A stretch of DNA of 64,000 nucleotides from NCBI GenBank assembly GCA_017535315.1, contig JAFXUD010000012.1, positions 1-64,000 of the forward strand, written 5' to 3'. Shown in pieces: positions 19,125-27,338 of the stretch. Source of the stretch: Victivallales bacterium. GTDB taxonomy: Bacteria > Verrucomicrobiota > Lentisphaeria > Oligosphaerales > Oligosphaeraceae. The notes beneath the pieces are model-generated. The model made no database searches and had not been told where the DNA came from. It saw only the letters and a list, made by a program, of their open reading frames with translations. Each line of letters opens with the position of its first letter. Position 1 is the first letter of the stretch. The position numbers and the translations under genes are program-made.

Positions 19125-19877
19125 ATGTCCCTCGGTGTTCAAAAACTTGTTTTTAATCTCTCTAGCAGGCATTATCGTAAGAAGGAGGGATTGTATCTAG
19201 TTGAAGGTCTTCGATGCTGTTCAGAGGCCATTTTTAAGGCCTCTGATCGCATCCTGTATTATATATGTTCTGAATCTTTTCGTTCCTCTGTTCATTTTAT
19301 TGATATTCCCTCCTTGACCCCTATTGTTCTTTCAGATTCAACTTTTGGGAACCTTTCTGAGACTAAAACTCCTCAAGGTATCATTCTTGTCCTTAAAGCC
19401 CCTGTTTTATCTCCTGCATCCTCTCTTTCTTCCCCTTTTACTCTCATTTTGGATTGTGTTTCAGACCCTGGCAATCTTGGTACCATTCTACGTACTGCCT
19501 GGGCGGTTGGCCTTGATTCTGTTTGGCTTGTGAAGGGTTCTGCCGATCCTTTTTCTCCTAAATCCATCCGCAGTGGCATGGGAGCTCAGTTTTCCGTTGG
19601 TCTTCATCTTTTTGATTCTCTTGAAGATGCCGTTTCCCATGCTCGTTTATTCGGTACTTCCGAAGTCTGGTGTACTTTGCCCGATAAGGGTATTTCCATC
19701 TATGATGATGATTTTGTTCTTACTGGTTCCACCCTTATAATCGGTAATGAAGCCAATGGTATTTCCCTTCCTGATATTGGTCGTGCGGTTACTATCCCCA
19801 TGCCTGGACACTCCGAGTCCCTTAATGCCGCCCAGGCTGCTACGGTCTTTCTAATCGATTCTCTACGTCCTCGCTGA
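19125..19877 (+). CDS. SpoU/TrmH-family RNA 2'-O-methyltransferase
   Basis: A 250-residue SPOUT methylase with an N-terminal substrate-binding region (EGLYLVEGLRCCSEA) and the three SPOUT motifs: DCVSDPGNLGTILRTA, IGNEANGIS and IPMPGHSESLNAAQAATVFL. It methylates a ribose 2'-OH in rRNA or tRNA with S-adenosylmethionine; the exact site cannot be told. The start lies 8 bases after fhs, probably the same transcript. Third codon positions are very T-rich. A terminator follows at once. Confidence 0.88.
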   Translation: MSLGVQKLVFNLSSRHYRKKEGLYLVEGLRCCSEAIFKASDRILYYICSESFRSSVHFIDIPSLTPIVLSDSTFGNLSETKTPQGIILVLKAPVLSPASSLSSPFTLILDCVSDPGNLGTILRTAWAVGLDSVWLVKGSADPFSPKSIRSGMGAQFSVGLHLFDSLEDAVSHARLFGTSEVWCTLPDKGISIYDDDFVLTGSTLIIGNEANGISLPDIGRAVTIPMPGHSESLNAAQAATVFLIDSLRPR

Positions 19878-19899
19878 TTTGCGCATCTTTTTGGTTTTT

Positions 19900-19932
19900 A
19901 GGCACTTACGAAACTGTCGTAGGTGCCTTTTT
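19900..19932 (+). terminator. Intrinsic terminator after the methylase gene
   Basis: A 12-bp stem with one G-T pair (19900-19911 with 19917-19928) and a T-rich tail marks the end of the nadC-fhs-methylase run and separates it from the tubulin-like cassette. Confidence 0.85.
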
Positions 19933-19959
19933 CTTTCCTCAAAACCGAGAATCCAATAT

Positions 19960-20020
19960 AATAGTATATTATATTTTACTTTAGTATAGTAAACTAAATT
20001 ACACTAAAGTATAATTATAT
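19960..20020. other. AT-rich block with inverted repeats, candidate centromere/operator
   Basis: About 60 nearly pure A/T bases carry TACTTTAGT (19977-19985) mirrored by ACTAAAGTA (20003-20011), with additional TAGTA and ACTAAA half-motifs between. It lies upstream of the promoter of the winged-helix/tubulin-like operon. Repeated AT-rich sites in this place are what TubR-type proteins bind as centromere and operator in type III plasmid partition. The role is inference; the repeats are seen directly. Confidence 0.45.
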
Positions 20021-20096
20021 AAAAACAGGGTGTTGAATGGGGTAGAAAGTGGGGTGTAAATAATTGAGATAGTGCAAGAAAAAGCGTGCAAAGGGC

Positions 20097-20124
20097 TTGA
20101 AAAAAGGGAGAATTATAGTACAAT
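20097..20124 (+). promoter_or_regulatory. Promoter of the wHTH-tubulin-like-kinase operon
   Basis: TTGAAA (20097-20102) and TACAAT (20119-20124) with a 16-base spacer, 43 bases upstream of the first start codon and about 80 bases downstream of the inverted repeats. Confidence 0.55.
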
Positions 20125-20167
20125 ATAGATATAAGATTAATGGTGAAAGAAAAAAGGGTAAAAAGAG

Positions 20168-20524
20168 ATGCCTCAAGTAACGGAAGAGGAACTGGGTAAA
20201 TTATTCAGTGAGCAGGTTGAGCGTCTTCAGGAAGGTCACTTTCTGGTGCTCTACTGGGCGGCATTAGGTGAAGGGAAGAAGGTAAAATACAACATCACGA
20301 ATCTGTTTGACGATTTAAAGGCTGTAGGGATAACGCGGACGAAGCAGACAGTGGTTGGGATAGTCCAGGGTCTAGAAAGTCTTTGTTTTGTAGATTTGCG
20401 TGAAGAGCGGAACAGGAAGAACATCTACATCACGAGGTTTGGGGCCAAGGCGCTTGAAATGATGGTAAAGCAAAAAAGATATACAAGTAGGAAATCAGCA
20501 TTTCTGGAGGCACAGGAAAAATGA
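20168..20524 (+). CDS. Small winged-helix DNA-binding protein, TubR-like position
   Basis: A 118-residue protein. Residues about 20-100 fit a winged helix: helices around HFLVLYWAALGEGKK and NITNLFDDLKAVG, a recognition helix around TRTKQTVVGIVQGLESL, then a beta wing (CFVDLREERNRKNIYITRFG). The C-terminus is basic. It overlaps the tubulin-like gene by ATGA, so the two are co-translated. In plasmid type III partition a small winged-helix protein (TubR) binds repeated sites upstream, represses the operon and links DNA to TubZ. The gene order and the repeat block match that plan; sequence homology to TubR is not established here. Alternative: an ordinary autoregulator. Confidence 0.7.
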   Translation: MPQVTEEELGKLFSEQVERLQEGHFLVLYWAALGEGKKVKYNITNLFDDLKAVGITRTKQTVVGIVQGLESLCFVDLREERNRKNIYITRFGAKALEMMVKQKRYTSRKSAFLEAQEK

Positions 20525-21624
20525 CGATAGGCATAGGTGGTGCAGGGTCGAAGATTGCGGCGAAACTGGACAAGAACGCGGTCCTGATAAACGTCTCGGA
20601 AGTGGAGATGAACAAAGTCCAGGGTGGGGGAAGGCGCATACTGGCGCGCGTCACATCGGAGCATGGCCAGTTCAAAGGGTCGATGAAAAGCCGTCAGATA
20701 GGGAATGACGCCTATTTGGCGATGAGCCGCGAACTGTTGGAAATGATTCGGGGAAACAGTGTATTCTGTTCGACGGGGGGAGGAACGGGAAACGGCATAG
20801 TGTCAGGAATCATGACAGACCTATCAAAGATGGACAATGTGCCGATAGCAGAAAAGACCTTCTTCGGGATAGTTCTGCCCTACGCAAAACTGGAGACGAA
20901 TGAGTTTGTGACCAACACGACGGAGTTTCTGACGGGGCCTCTGACGGAGGCGATTGACAGCGGAAACACGGGAAACATTGTCCTATTCAGCAACAAGCGG
21001 AAATTCGAAGAGGAGATTGGAGAGGACGAGTACAACACGATGCTGGTGGAATCATTGAGGGAGTTCCTGAAGATACCTGAAAAGAATGAGAAGAACAAGC
21101 TGCTGGACGGGCATATCGACCAAGAGGATTTCTCGTTGTTCTTGTCAAAGAGCTACTTCAATCATTTCACTTTTTTCGATTATGACCCGAAGGAGCCGTT
21201 TGAGAAGCAGCTGGAGGCGAACTACAACGATTTGTTACTGCCGCCTGAATCGCCAATTGAGGCGATGTTCCTGGTGGAGGTACCGAAAGGCGGGGATGCA
21301 ACGGCTTTCTATAAAATAATCAACTATTTTGACAGCATACAGGTATCGCCAGTCTATAGCGTCATAGAGAACCCAGAGCTACAAAAGATTAGGGTGACGG
21401 TTGCCCTGCTCTATTCTCGCAAGCCGATGGAGCTTGTAGATGACTTTAACAAGATTAGCGAGGACCATGTCCATGCCAAGGTACAGAAATCAGTGGAGCA
21501 GTATGTGAAACTAAACACACTGAAGGTTAATTTGGAGGACGAAGCAAAGAAGGTAGCAAGGTCAAGGGGAGATGTGGATGAGGATAACATCCTTGAAACC
21601 TTAAGAAGGCTTGGAAAACTATAG
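20521..21624 (+). CDS. Divergent FtsZ/TubZ-like tubulin-superfamily GTPase
   Basis: A 367-residue protein beginning directly with the nucleotide-binding strand-loop IGIGGAGSKIA (3-13), like FtsZ. The tubulin signature is STGGGTGNG (84-92). GHIDQEDF (197-204) supplies paired acids Asp200 and Asp203 where the T7 loop activates GTP hydrolysis on the neighbouring subunit. A helix with Asn/Asp (about 127-158) fits the T5-H7 region. The second domain is about 245-300. A charged tail (338-367) follows, without the FtsZ C-terminal peptide. It lacks the division-gene context of FtsZ and is shorter than most TubZ. Predicted to polymerise with GTP. The partner winged-helix gene overlaps upstream and a kinase lies downstream. 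Confidence 0.8.
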   Translation: MTIGIGGAGSKIAAKLDKNAVLINVSEVEMNKVQGGGRRILARVTSEHGQFKGSMKSRQIGNDAYLAMSRELLEMIRGNSVFCSTGGGTGNGIVSGIMTDLSKMDNVPIAEKTFFGIVLPYAKLETNEFVTNTTEFLTGPLTEAIDSGNTGNIVLFSNKRKFEEEIGEDEYNTMLVESLREFLKIPEKNEKNKLLDGHIDQEDFSLFLSKSYFNHFTFFDYDPKEPFEKQLEANYNDLLLPPESPIEAMFLVEVPKGGDATAFYKIINYFDSIQVSPVYSVIENPELQKIRVTVALLYSRKPMELVDDFNKISEDHVHAKVQKSVEQYVKLNTLKVNLEDEAKKVARSRGDVDEDNILETLRRLGKL

Positions 21625-21702
21625 AGATAAAGCAGGAGGGATTTAGAAGAAAAGGGAAGGGAAATAAAGAGGGGTGTAGAAAAAGAAGAATCTAGTGAAA
21701 AT

Positions 21703-22980
21703 ATGGAAGAGACAGAAATAATATCCAGTGGAAAGAATAAATCGGACAGCCAGTCCAAAGGGGCCGCCCGTGTTCAGAATCTGGACGAAACACAGACTTT
21801 ATCGCAAGCAAAAGAGGTCAGGAAAAGGCAAGAAGAGGCCGCTGATAAATCTTTGGAGGCCAGCATAAAAGGAGAAGAAGGCAACGCCGTAAGGAAAGAG
21901 AATGATACGCAAAATGAAAAAGATGACAATCAAGTGAGGTCAAGAGAAACGACGGTCAAAGAGCAGGAGACAAAAGGATCTTCAAAGACAGTCGTGTCAA
22001 CTGAACGGCGATATCTCAACTCGAATGGAAAACCAGGCTCAAGGCCAGTCAACCATCAGCAGATTAAGAGAGAAGCGGAGACAGGAGAATACAGGATATT
22101 GAATGAAGTGGCCAAGGGAGCGGAGAGCGTGCTGTACGCGGCTATAGTGGGAAATCACCAGGTATGCGTGAAGGCGATAAGGAACAAGCTGAATCGTATC
22201 ATCGGAGCATCGACGACACGGAAGCAGGAAGAGAAGTTGAACAACGTTCCTTACCATACAAAACTACGCCATATCCAGAATGAATACAAGGTATCACAAC
22301 AGTTGTTTTCCGACAAGGAGATACCCGTTGTGCATATCTATGCGCTCAGAAAGGTAACGTTCTGGGGAATCGAGCTAGGATACGATCTGATCATGGAGAT
22401 GTTCAACGGACATGATCTTGGTGAGAAGCAGACAGGGAAAACGCTCAAGAAAGATGACAAGATACGGGCCGTCTATCAATGTCTCCAGGCATTGGACTAC
22501 CTTCACAAAAGGCACTACATTCATCTGGACATAAAGCCGTCAAATTTTATCCTGCACGATGGCAGGGTAAAGCTATTGGATTTCGGCGTATCTGTTCAGA
22601 ACGGATACAAGCCAAAGGCGATTACGGGCACAGGCGGGTATCTGTCGCCTGAGCAGGTATGCAAGGAAGCGTTGGATGAAAAAACGGACATATTTGCGTT
22701 AGGGCTTACCTTTGCCGTGCTGTTTGGAGGAAAAGCTCTGCAACAGCCGCAGAACGACCTGCTTTCAAAGCAGTTCAGGCTGGACGCGAAATATCATTTA
22801 GACCATGATGAAATATCGGTGATTACGGAGTTGCCAGAGCTGTCGGATATGCCAGAGTTTGCGCAGATTATCAAGGACTGCTCGATACCGAGGCGAGACA
22901 AGCGTCCAGCAAGCTGCCAGGTTTTGATGGCGAGAATCAAAGCCTGGGCAGCTGAGAAAGGCTTCAAGCTGGAGGTTTGA
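21703..22980 (+). CDS. Ser/Thr protein kinase with long charged N-terminal tail
   Basis: A 425-residue soluble kinase. Residues 1-125 are low-complexity, rich in Glu, Lys, Gln and Ser, and predicted disordered. The Hanks-type domain spans about 130-422: Lys157 (VCVKAIR), helix-C Glu194 candidate (QNEYKV), HLDIKPSN (274-281) with Asp276 and Lys278, DFG at 293-295, SPE at 315-317 (the APE equivalent) and DIFALGL at 329-335. All catalytic residues are present, so it should be active. No transmembrane helix or PASTA repeats are seen. It starts 78 bases after the tubulin-like gene in the same direction, so that GTPase or the winged-helix protein are natural candidate substrates. lpxB follows 36 bases later. 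Confidence 0.88.
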   Translation: MEETEIISSGKNKSDSQSKGAARVQNLDETQTLSQAKEVRKRQEEAADKSLEASIKGEEGNAVRKENDTQNEKDDNQVRSRETTVKEQETKGSSKTVVSTERRYLNSNGKPGSRPVNHQQIKREAETGEYRILNEVAKGAESVLYAAIVGNHQVCVKAIRNKLNRIIGASTTRKQEEKLNNVPYHTKLRHIQNEYKVSQQLFSDKEIPVVHIYALRKVTFWGIELGYDLIMEMFNGHDLGEKQTGKTLKKDDKIRAVYQCLQALDYLHKRHYIHLDIKPSNFILHDGRVKLLDFGVSVQNGYKPKAITGTGGYLSPEQVCKEALDEKTDIFALGLTFAVLFGGKALQQPQNDLLSKQFRLDAKYHLDHDEISVITELPELSDMPEFAQIIKDCSIPRRDKRPASCQVLMARIKAWAAEKGFKLEV

Positions 22981-23016
22981 AGTGTCTGGCAGGGGAAGCG
23001 ATTTCAGGCTGTGACA

Positions 23017-24150
23017 ATGAACAAGATATGGATCATAGCGGGGGAGGCGTCGGGCGACCTGTATGGTGCAGAGCTTGCGAAGGCCTTGAAGGGACTCGTT
23101 CCTGAGCTGTCCATCAGGGGGATGGGCGGAATCCAGATGAAAGAGGCGGGGGTGGATATCTTCGTCGATTCTACGGAACTGGGTGTCGTGGGCATCATCG
23201 AGGTTGCGAAAAGCGTCTCCTTTTTTCTGAAGCTTCTCAAGCGGATGGGGGAGCGGGCAGCCAGTGAGAGGCCTGACCTGGTGGTGTTGATCGATTATCC
23301 TGGATTCAATTTGAGGCTGGCGGAAAAGCTGCATAAACTGGGGATAAAGGTGGTCTACTACATCAGTCCCCAGGTTTGGGCGTGGAAAAAGGGGAGAATC
23401 CCCAAAATTGCGCGGGATGTCACCAGAATGCTGTGCATTTTCCCATTTGAGCCCGAAGTCTATGCAGGCACGGGGCTTCGCACGGAGTTTGTGGGGCATC
23501 CGCTGCTGGAGATTCTGAGGCCGTATCGTGCCAAGGAGCAGAAGCGGGACGAAAATCTAGTTCTGCTTCTGCCTGGGAGCCGTGGCGGTGAGCTGAAGCG
23601 TCATATAGCGCCCTTCCTGGAGACGGCGAACCGCTTGCTGCAGGAGCGCCCTGCCCTGCACTTTGCGATGCCGTTGCCACGGGAGAAGACGAAGGAGATG
23701 GCGGTGTCCATCATCGAGGGATGCAATATTCCTGAACCGTTAAGATCCCGATTGGAAGTGAGCGTAGGGAACACCCGTGAACTGATGACGGAGGCGACGG
23801 CGGGTTTGGCTGCTAGTGGAACTGTCACCGTGGAGGCGGCGATATTGGGGTTGCCGCTGGTGGTGGCTTACAAGACCAACTGGCTGACCTACCAGATCGC
23901 GAAGCGGCTGGTGAAGCTGCCATCCATCACTATCGCCAATTTGGTGACGGGCCACACGGTATATGAGGAGTGCATCCAGCATGATGTGACATCCGACAAG
24001 ATGGCTCCTGCGCTGGCCTCTATTCTGCCTGGAGGGAGTCGTCGCGAAGAGGTGCTGGCGGGTGTCCGCGAATGTGTGGAGAAGCTAGGGAGCGAGAGTC
24101 AGGTCAGCCTGAATGTGGCGCATAAGGTATTGGAAGTTTTGCAAGAGTAG
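23017..24150 (+). CDS. lpxB: Lipid-A-disaccharide synthase
   Basis: A 377-residue GT19 enzyme joining UDP-2,3-diacylglucosamine and lipid X at the inner-membrane face in lipid A synthesis. It shows AGEASGDLYGAEL, RGMGG, YISPQVWAWKKGR, FPFEPEVY, FVGHPLLE, LLPGSRGGE and ASGTVTVEAAILGLPLVVAYK, all canonical. Its presence implies an LPS-bearing outer membrane. ATG at 23017 is preferred over GTG at 23011. It follows the kinase without an obvious terminator. Confidence 0.96.
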   Translation: MNKIWIIAGEASGDLYGAELAKALKGLVPELSIRGMGGIQMKEAGVDIFVDSTELGVVGIIEVAKSVSFFLKLLKRMGERAASERPDLVVLIDYPGFNLRLAEKLHKLGIKVVYYISPQVWAWKKGRIPKIARDVTRMLCIFPFEPEVYAGTGLRTEFVGHPLLEILRPYRAKEQKRDENLVLLLPGSRGGELKRHIAPFLETANRLLQERPALHFAMPLPREKTKEMAVSIIEGCNIPEPLRSRLEVSVGNTRELMTEATAGLAASGTVTVEAAILGLPLVVAYKTNWLTYQIAKRLVKLPSITIANLVTGHTVYEECIQHDVTSDKMAPALASILPGGSRREEVLAGVRECVEKLGSESQVSLNVAHKVLEVLQE

Positions 24151-24158
24151 GGGGGGAG

Positions 24159-24983
24159 ATGGAAATAGACAACACTCCAGGGGGGATTCCTCGGCTTGGC
24201 GTAACGATACTGGCCAGCGGCAGCAGCGGCAATTGCACGATTGTCCATTATGGCAACCAGGCAGTCATGATAGACGCAGGGTTGTCATGTCGAGAAATGC
24301 AGAGGCGATTTCGACAGTGCCGTTGCCTGGAAGGCATAGAGATTCAAGGCATTTTGGTGACGCATGAGCATACGGACCACATTTCAGGCTTGAGGACCTG
24401 TTCTGAAAAACTGGAGGCTCCCATTTACGCGACGGCGAATTGTGCGCGAACCATACGGGCGAAAGACAGCAAGATCAAGCAGATGGCGACATTTGCGGCA
24501 GGTGGTTCCTTTGACATTGGTCCCTTCGGCATCACATCTTTTTCGATACCCCACGATGCAAATGACCCTGTGGCTTTCATCATCACCGTCAATGAGCAGA
24601 GAATTGGCATTGCGACGGATGTTGGCTATGTCAGCTCGACAGTGGAGTACCGTCTAAAGGCATGCGATGCTTTGGTGCTGGAGAGCAACCACGACATCAA
24701 TATGTTGGCGGCATCGGCACGGCCATGGTCGCTCAAACAGCGAATCATGGGGAGGAATGGGCATTTAAGCAATGACTCCTCAGCACAGCTTCTGGAGAAA
24801 ATCATTGCACCGAACACGAGAAAGATTGTGCTGGCGCACCTCAGCCATGAGTGCAATACGCAAGAAAAGGCACTGGAGTGCGCAGGACAGGCGATTCACG
24901 AGCTGCGGCGTAACGACATTTTGCTGACGGTCGCGCAGCAGGAGGTACCCCTTGAAACCCTATGGCTTGAGGCTGGGGAATGA
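24159..24983 (+). CDS. Metallo-beta-lactamase-fold hydrolase (YycJ/WalJ-like)
   Basis: A 274-residue cytosolic protein. The N-terminal ILASGSSGNCTIV and the metal motif VTHEHTDH (His69, His71, Asp73, His74), followed by IATDVGY and LESNHD, are typical of the YycJ/WalJ-type single-strand exonuclease-like branch. AHLSHECN near the C-terminus gives the last histidines. It probably acts on nucleic acid or phosphodiesters. Eight bases after lpxB with GGGGAG upstream; it overlaps the next gene by ATGA. Confidence 0.85.
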   Translation: MEIDNTPGGIPRLGVTILASGSSGNCTIVHYGNQAVMIDAGLSCREMQRRFRQCRCLEGIEIQGILVTHEHTDHISGLRTCSEKLEAPIYATANCARTIRAKDSKIKQMATFAAGGSFDIGPFGITSFSIPHDANDPVAFIITVNEQRIGIATDVGYVSSTVEYRLKACDALVLESNHDINMLAASARPWSLKQRIMGRNGHLSNDSSAQLLEKIIAPNTRKIVLAHLSHECNTQEKALECAGQAIHELRRNDILLTVAQQEVPLETLWLEAGE

Positions 24984-25615
24984 AAGTGGTTGCCAATCAG
25001 GAGCAATTTGGTAAGCAGACGGGAAGATCTGCCTGGTGGCGTTTGCTTCCATTGATTGCGGTGCTGTTTTTGTGCAGTTGCGTGCATACTGCACAGCGGA
25101 CGCAAAAGCAAAGAGATGCTTCATGGGCGGAGTCCTGCTGTATAGAGGGTGTTGGAAATTGTTTTAAGTTGGAGGAGGGGCTCTATCGTTCGGAGCAGCC
25201 CACTAGAGAAGGTCTTGCCAATCTGGAGAAAGAGGGAATCAGCAACGTCCTTTCTCTACGTCCATCTCCTGACAACACCTTGGCCAGTGCGACGATGCTG
25301 CGTTGCCATAGCGTGCCCATGGGCATTTTTCACGTCAACGAAGAGGCGCTTCTGGAGGCTTTGTCAGTCATGGTGACAGCTCGGAACCGTCCGCTGGTGG
25401 TGCATTGCTACCATGGGGCAGACAGGACGGGGCTGGTTTGCGCGGCGTACCGCGTTGTTGTCCAGGGCTGGCCGAAGGAAAAGGCGATTGACGAGATGGT
25501 TTGCGGGGGGTATGGCTTTCACCGTTTCTTCCCGCATATTGTCCGCTATATCCACAAGATGGATGTGGAGAAGATCAAACATCGCCTGGAGGGGCCTTGC
25601 ATTATTGCAAAGTGA
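24980..25615 (+). CDS. Dual-specificity/tyrosine phosphatase-like lipoprotein
   Basis: A 211-residue protein with a hydrophobic segment ending in a lipobox-like LFLCSC about 35 residues in, suggesting export and lipidation. The catalytic P-loop is HCYHGADRTG (Cys-X5-Arg), typical of cysteine-based phosphatases of the DSP/Siw14-like group. The general acid may lie in the loop around RPSPDN. It is translationally coupled to the upstream MBL-fold gene. The substrate is unknown; extracytoplasmic location would favour a phospho-lipid or phospho-sugar. Confidence 0.8.
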   Translation: MKVVANQEQFGKQTGRSAWWRLLPLIAVLFLCSCVHTAQRTQKQRDASWAESCCIEGVGNCFKLEEGLYRSEQPTREGLANLEKEGISNVLSLRPSPDNTLASATMLRCHSVPMGIFHVNEEALLEALSVMVTARNRPLVVHCYHGADRTGLVCAAYRVVVQGWPKEKAIDEMVCGGYGFHRFFPHIVRYIHKMDVEKIKHRLEGPCIIAK

Positions 25616-25656
25616 CGGTATAGTAGTAGAATTACCTCTATAAGGAGCGTACAACG

Positions 25657-25962
25657 ATGAAAGATTTGACAAAAGAGAGTTTCGTGGAGTTCATCTCCAG
25701 CGAGAGGAAAGTGCTTGTGGATTTCTGGGCAACCTGGTGCGGTCCCTGCCAGATGCAGGGCAAAAAGCTCCATGAAGCAGCGGAGGCGGATGCCGACTTT
25801 GGGGCCAGAATCGGCAAGGTGAATGTTGACTATGAGCAGCAGCTTGCCGTCAACTATCGCATTGACGCCATTCCCGCGCTGATTGTCTTCCAGAATGGCA
25901 AGGAGGTTGAGCGGTTTGTCGGCGTGCAGGACATTGCCAGGCTAAAGGCCGCGCTGGATTAG
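25657..25962 (+). CDS. trxA: Thioredoxin
   Basis: A 101-residue thioredoxin with VDFWATWCGPCQMQ (redox CGPC) and the cis-proline segment IDAIPALIVF. No signal peptide, so a cytosolic disulfide reductase. AAGGAG lies 10 bases upstream. Length is typical. Residues after CGPC (KKLHEAAEADADF) are less canonical than in housekeeping TrxA. Confidence 0.92.
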   Translation: MKDLTKESFVEFISSERKVLVDFWATWCGPCQMQGKKLHEAAEADADFGARIGKVNVDYEQQLAVNYRIDAIPALIVFQNGKEVERFVGVQDIARLKAALD

Positions 25963-26008
25963 ATTGTTTTTCCCCCATATTTTTAAATAATCAACCAAGG
26001 AGCAAAGA

Positions 26009-27202
26009 ATGGACAAAGTACGTTTGGGTATTATCGGTGTTGGTGGAATGGGAAGCGGCCATGCACGCCAGATTCTTGACGGGAAGGTTCCGCGCATGGA
26101 GCTGGTAGCGGTCTGCGATGTGGATCCCTCGAAGTTCAAACAGTTCGAGCAGTATCCTAAAATCAAGAAATACACCAAGAGCGAGGAGCTTATTCGCAGC
26201 GGTAAAGTGGATGCCGTGCTTATCGCGACGCCGCACTATTTCCACACGACCATCGGCATTGACGCTCTGAGCAACAACATCCATACGCTGGTCGAGAAGC
26301 CCATCTCCGTCACGAAGGCCGACGCCCTGAAGCTCATCGCCGCCTACAACAAGGCGAAGAAGAAGAACCCCGACCTGAAGTTCAGCGCGATGTTCAACCA
26401 GCGCACCGACCCCTACTACATCAAGATGCACGACCTCATCCAGAAGGGTGAACTGGGCACCATCCGCCGCTCCAACTGGATTATCACAAACTGGTTCCGC
26501 ACCGAAGCCTACTACCGCTCTGGCGGCTGGCGCGCCACCTGGGCAGGCGAGGGCGGCGGCGTCCTGGTCAACCAGTGCCCCCATAACATCGACCTGTACC
26601 AGTGGCTCTGCGGCGTTCCCTGCGCCGTTACGGCCATCGGCGGCCTCGGCAAGTACCATGACATCGAAGTCGAAGACGAGTGCTGCGCCCTCTTCGAGTA
26701 CGAGAATGGTGCGACGGGTGCCTTCATCACCACTACAGGCGAGGCCCCTGGAACCAACCGCCTCGAAATCTGCGGCGACATGGGCAAGCTCGTCCTTGAC
26801 ATCGGTGTGAACGGCCGCAAGCTGGAGTTCATCCGCAACGAGGTCAACGCGCAGGATTTCATCAAGAAAAACGACAGCCGCTTCGGTGCTCCGCAGACCT
26901 GGACCGTCACCTTCCCGAGCGTTCAGGGCAATGGTGAACAGCACATCGGCATCAAGAAGAACTTCACCAACGCCATCCTGGACGGCGTCGAGCTTATCGC
27001 TCCCGCAGAAGAGGGCATCAAGGCCGTCGAGATGGCCAATGCGATGCAGTACTCCCTGATGACGCACCAGCGCGTCGAACTCCCGATGGATCCGAAGGTC
27101 TTTGCCAACTACCTGAAGAAGCTCATCGCGAATTCCAAGTTCGTGAAGAAGACCGACAAGAACGCCAGCGACGACCTCAACGGCTCCTTCAACAACAAAT
27201 AG
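26009..27202 (+). CDS. Gfo/Idh/MocA-family NAD(P)-dependent oxidoreductase
   Basis: A 397-residue protein. The N-terminal Rossmann loop is GIIGVGGMGSGHA (6-18), EKPIS near residue 97 holds the catalytic lysine of the family, and GGGVLVNQCPHNIDLYQW is the canonical second-domain segment with the conserved histidine. These cytosolic enzymes oxidise or reduce sugars and inositols. The substrate is not predictable. AAGGAG precedes the start. A long terminator hairpin follows. Confidence 0.93.
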   Translation: MDKVRLGIIGVGGMGSGHARQILDGKVPRMELVAVCDVDPSKFKQFEQYPKIKKYTKSEELIRSGKVDAVLIATPHYFHTTIGIDALSNNIHTLVEKPISVTKADALKLIAAYNKAKKKNPDLKFSAMFNQRTDPYYIKMHDLIQKGELGTIRRSNWIITNWFRTEAYYRSGGWRATWAGEGGGVLVNQCPHNIDLYQWLCGVPCAVTAIGGLGKYHDIEVEDECCALFEYENGATGAFITTTGEAPGTNRLEICGDMGKLVLDIGVNGRKLEFIRNEVNAQDFIKKNDSRFGAPQTWTVTFPSVQGNGEQHIGIKKNFTNAILDGVELIAPAEEGIKAVEMANAMQYSLMTHQRVELPMDPKVFANYLKKLIANSKFVKKTDKNASDDLNGSFNNK

Positions 27203-27235
27203 CAAAGCAATATTGCTAACTTGAAAGGGACGGGA

Positions 27236-27322
27236 AGGACGGGAAGGACGGGAGGGACAATGGAACAGCTTCAGGAACTTCCATTGTCCCTCCCGTCCTT
27301 CCCGTCCCTCCCGTCTCTTTTT
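27236..27322 (+). terminator. Long G/C-rich hairpin terminator
   Basis: A 28-bp stem with one mismatch (27236-27263 with 27281-27308), a 17-nt loop and a T5 run at 27318-27322. The stem is made of GGGACGG/GGAAGG units related to those at 38160-38240, so it may derive from a dispersed repeat. Confidence 0.75.
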
Positions 27323-27338
27323 CCCCCCAAGATTATCA

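Noticed and set aside
20168-22980. Plasmid or prophage insertion carrying the tubulin-like genes
   Set aside because: I found no replication initiator, integrase, structural phage genes or tRNA-associated repeats at the borders. The flanks are housekeeping genes on the same strand, so integration remains possible but unsupported.
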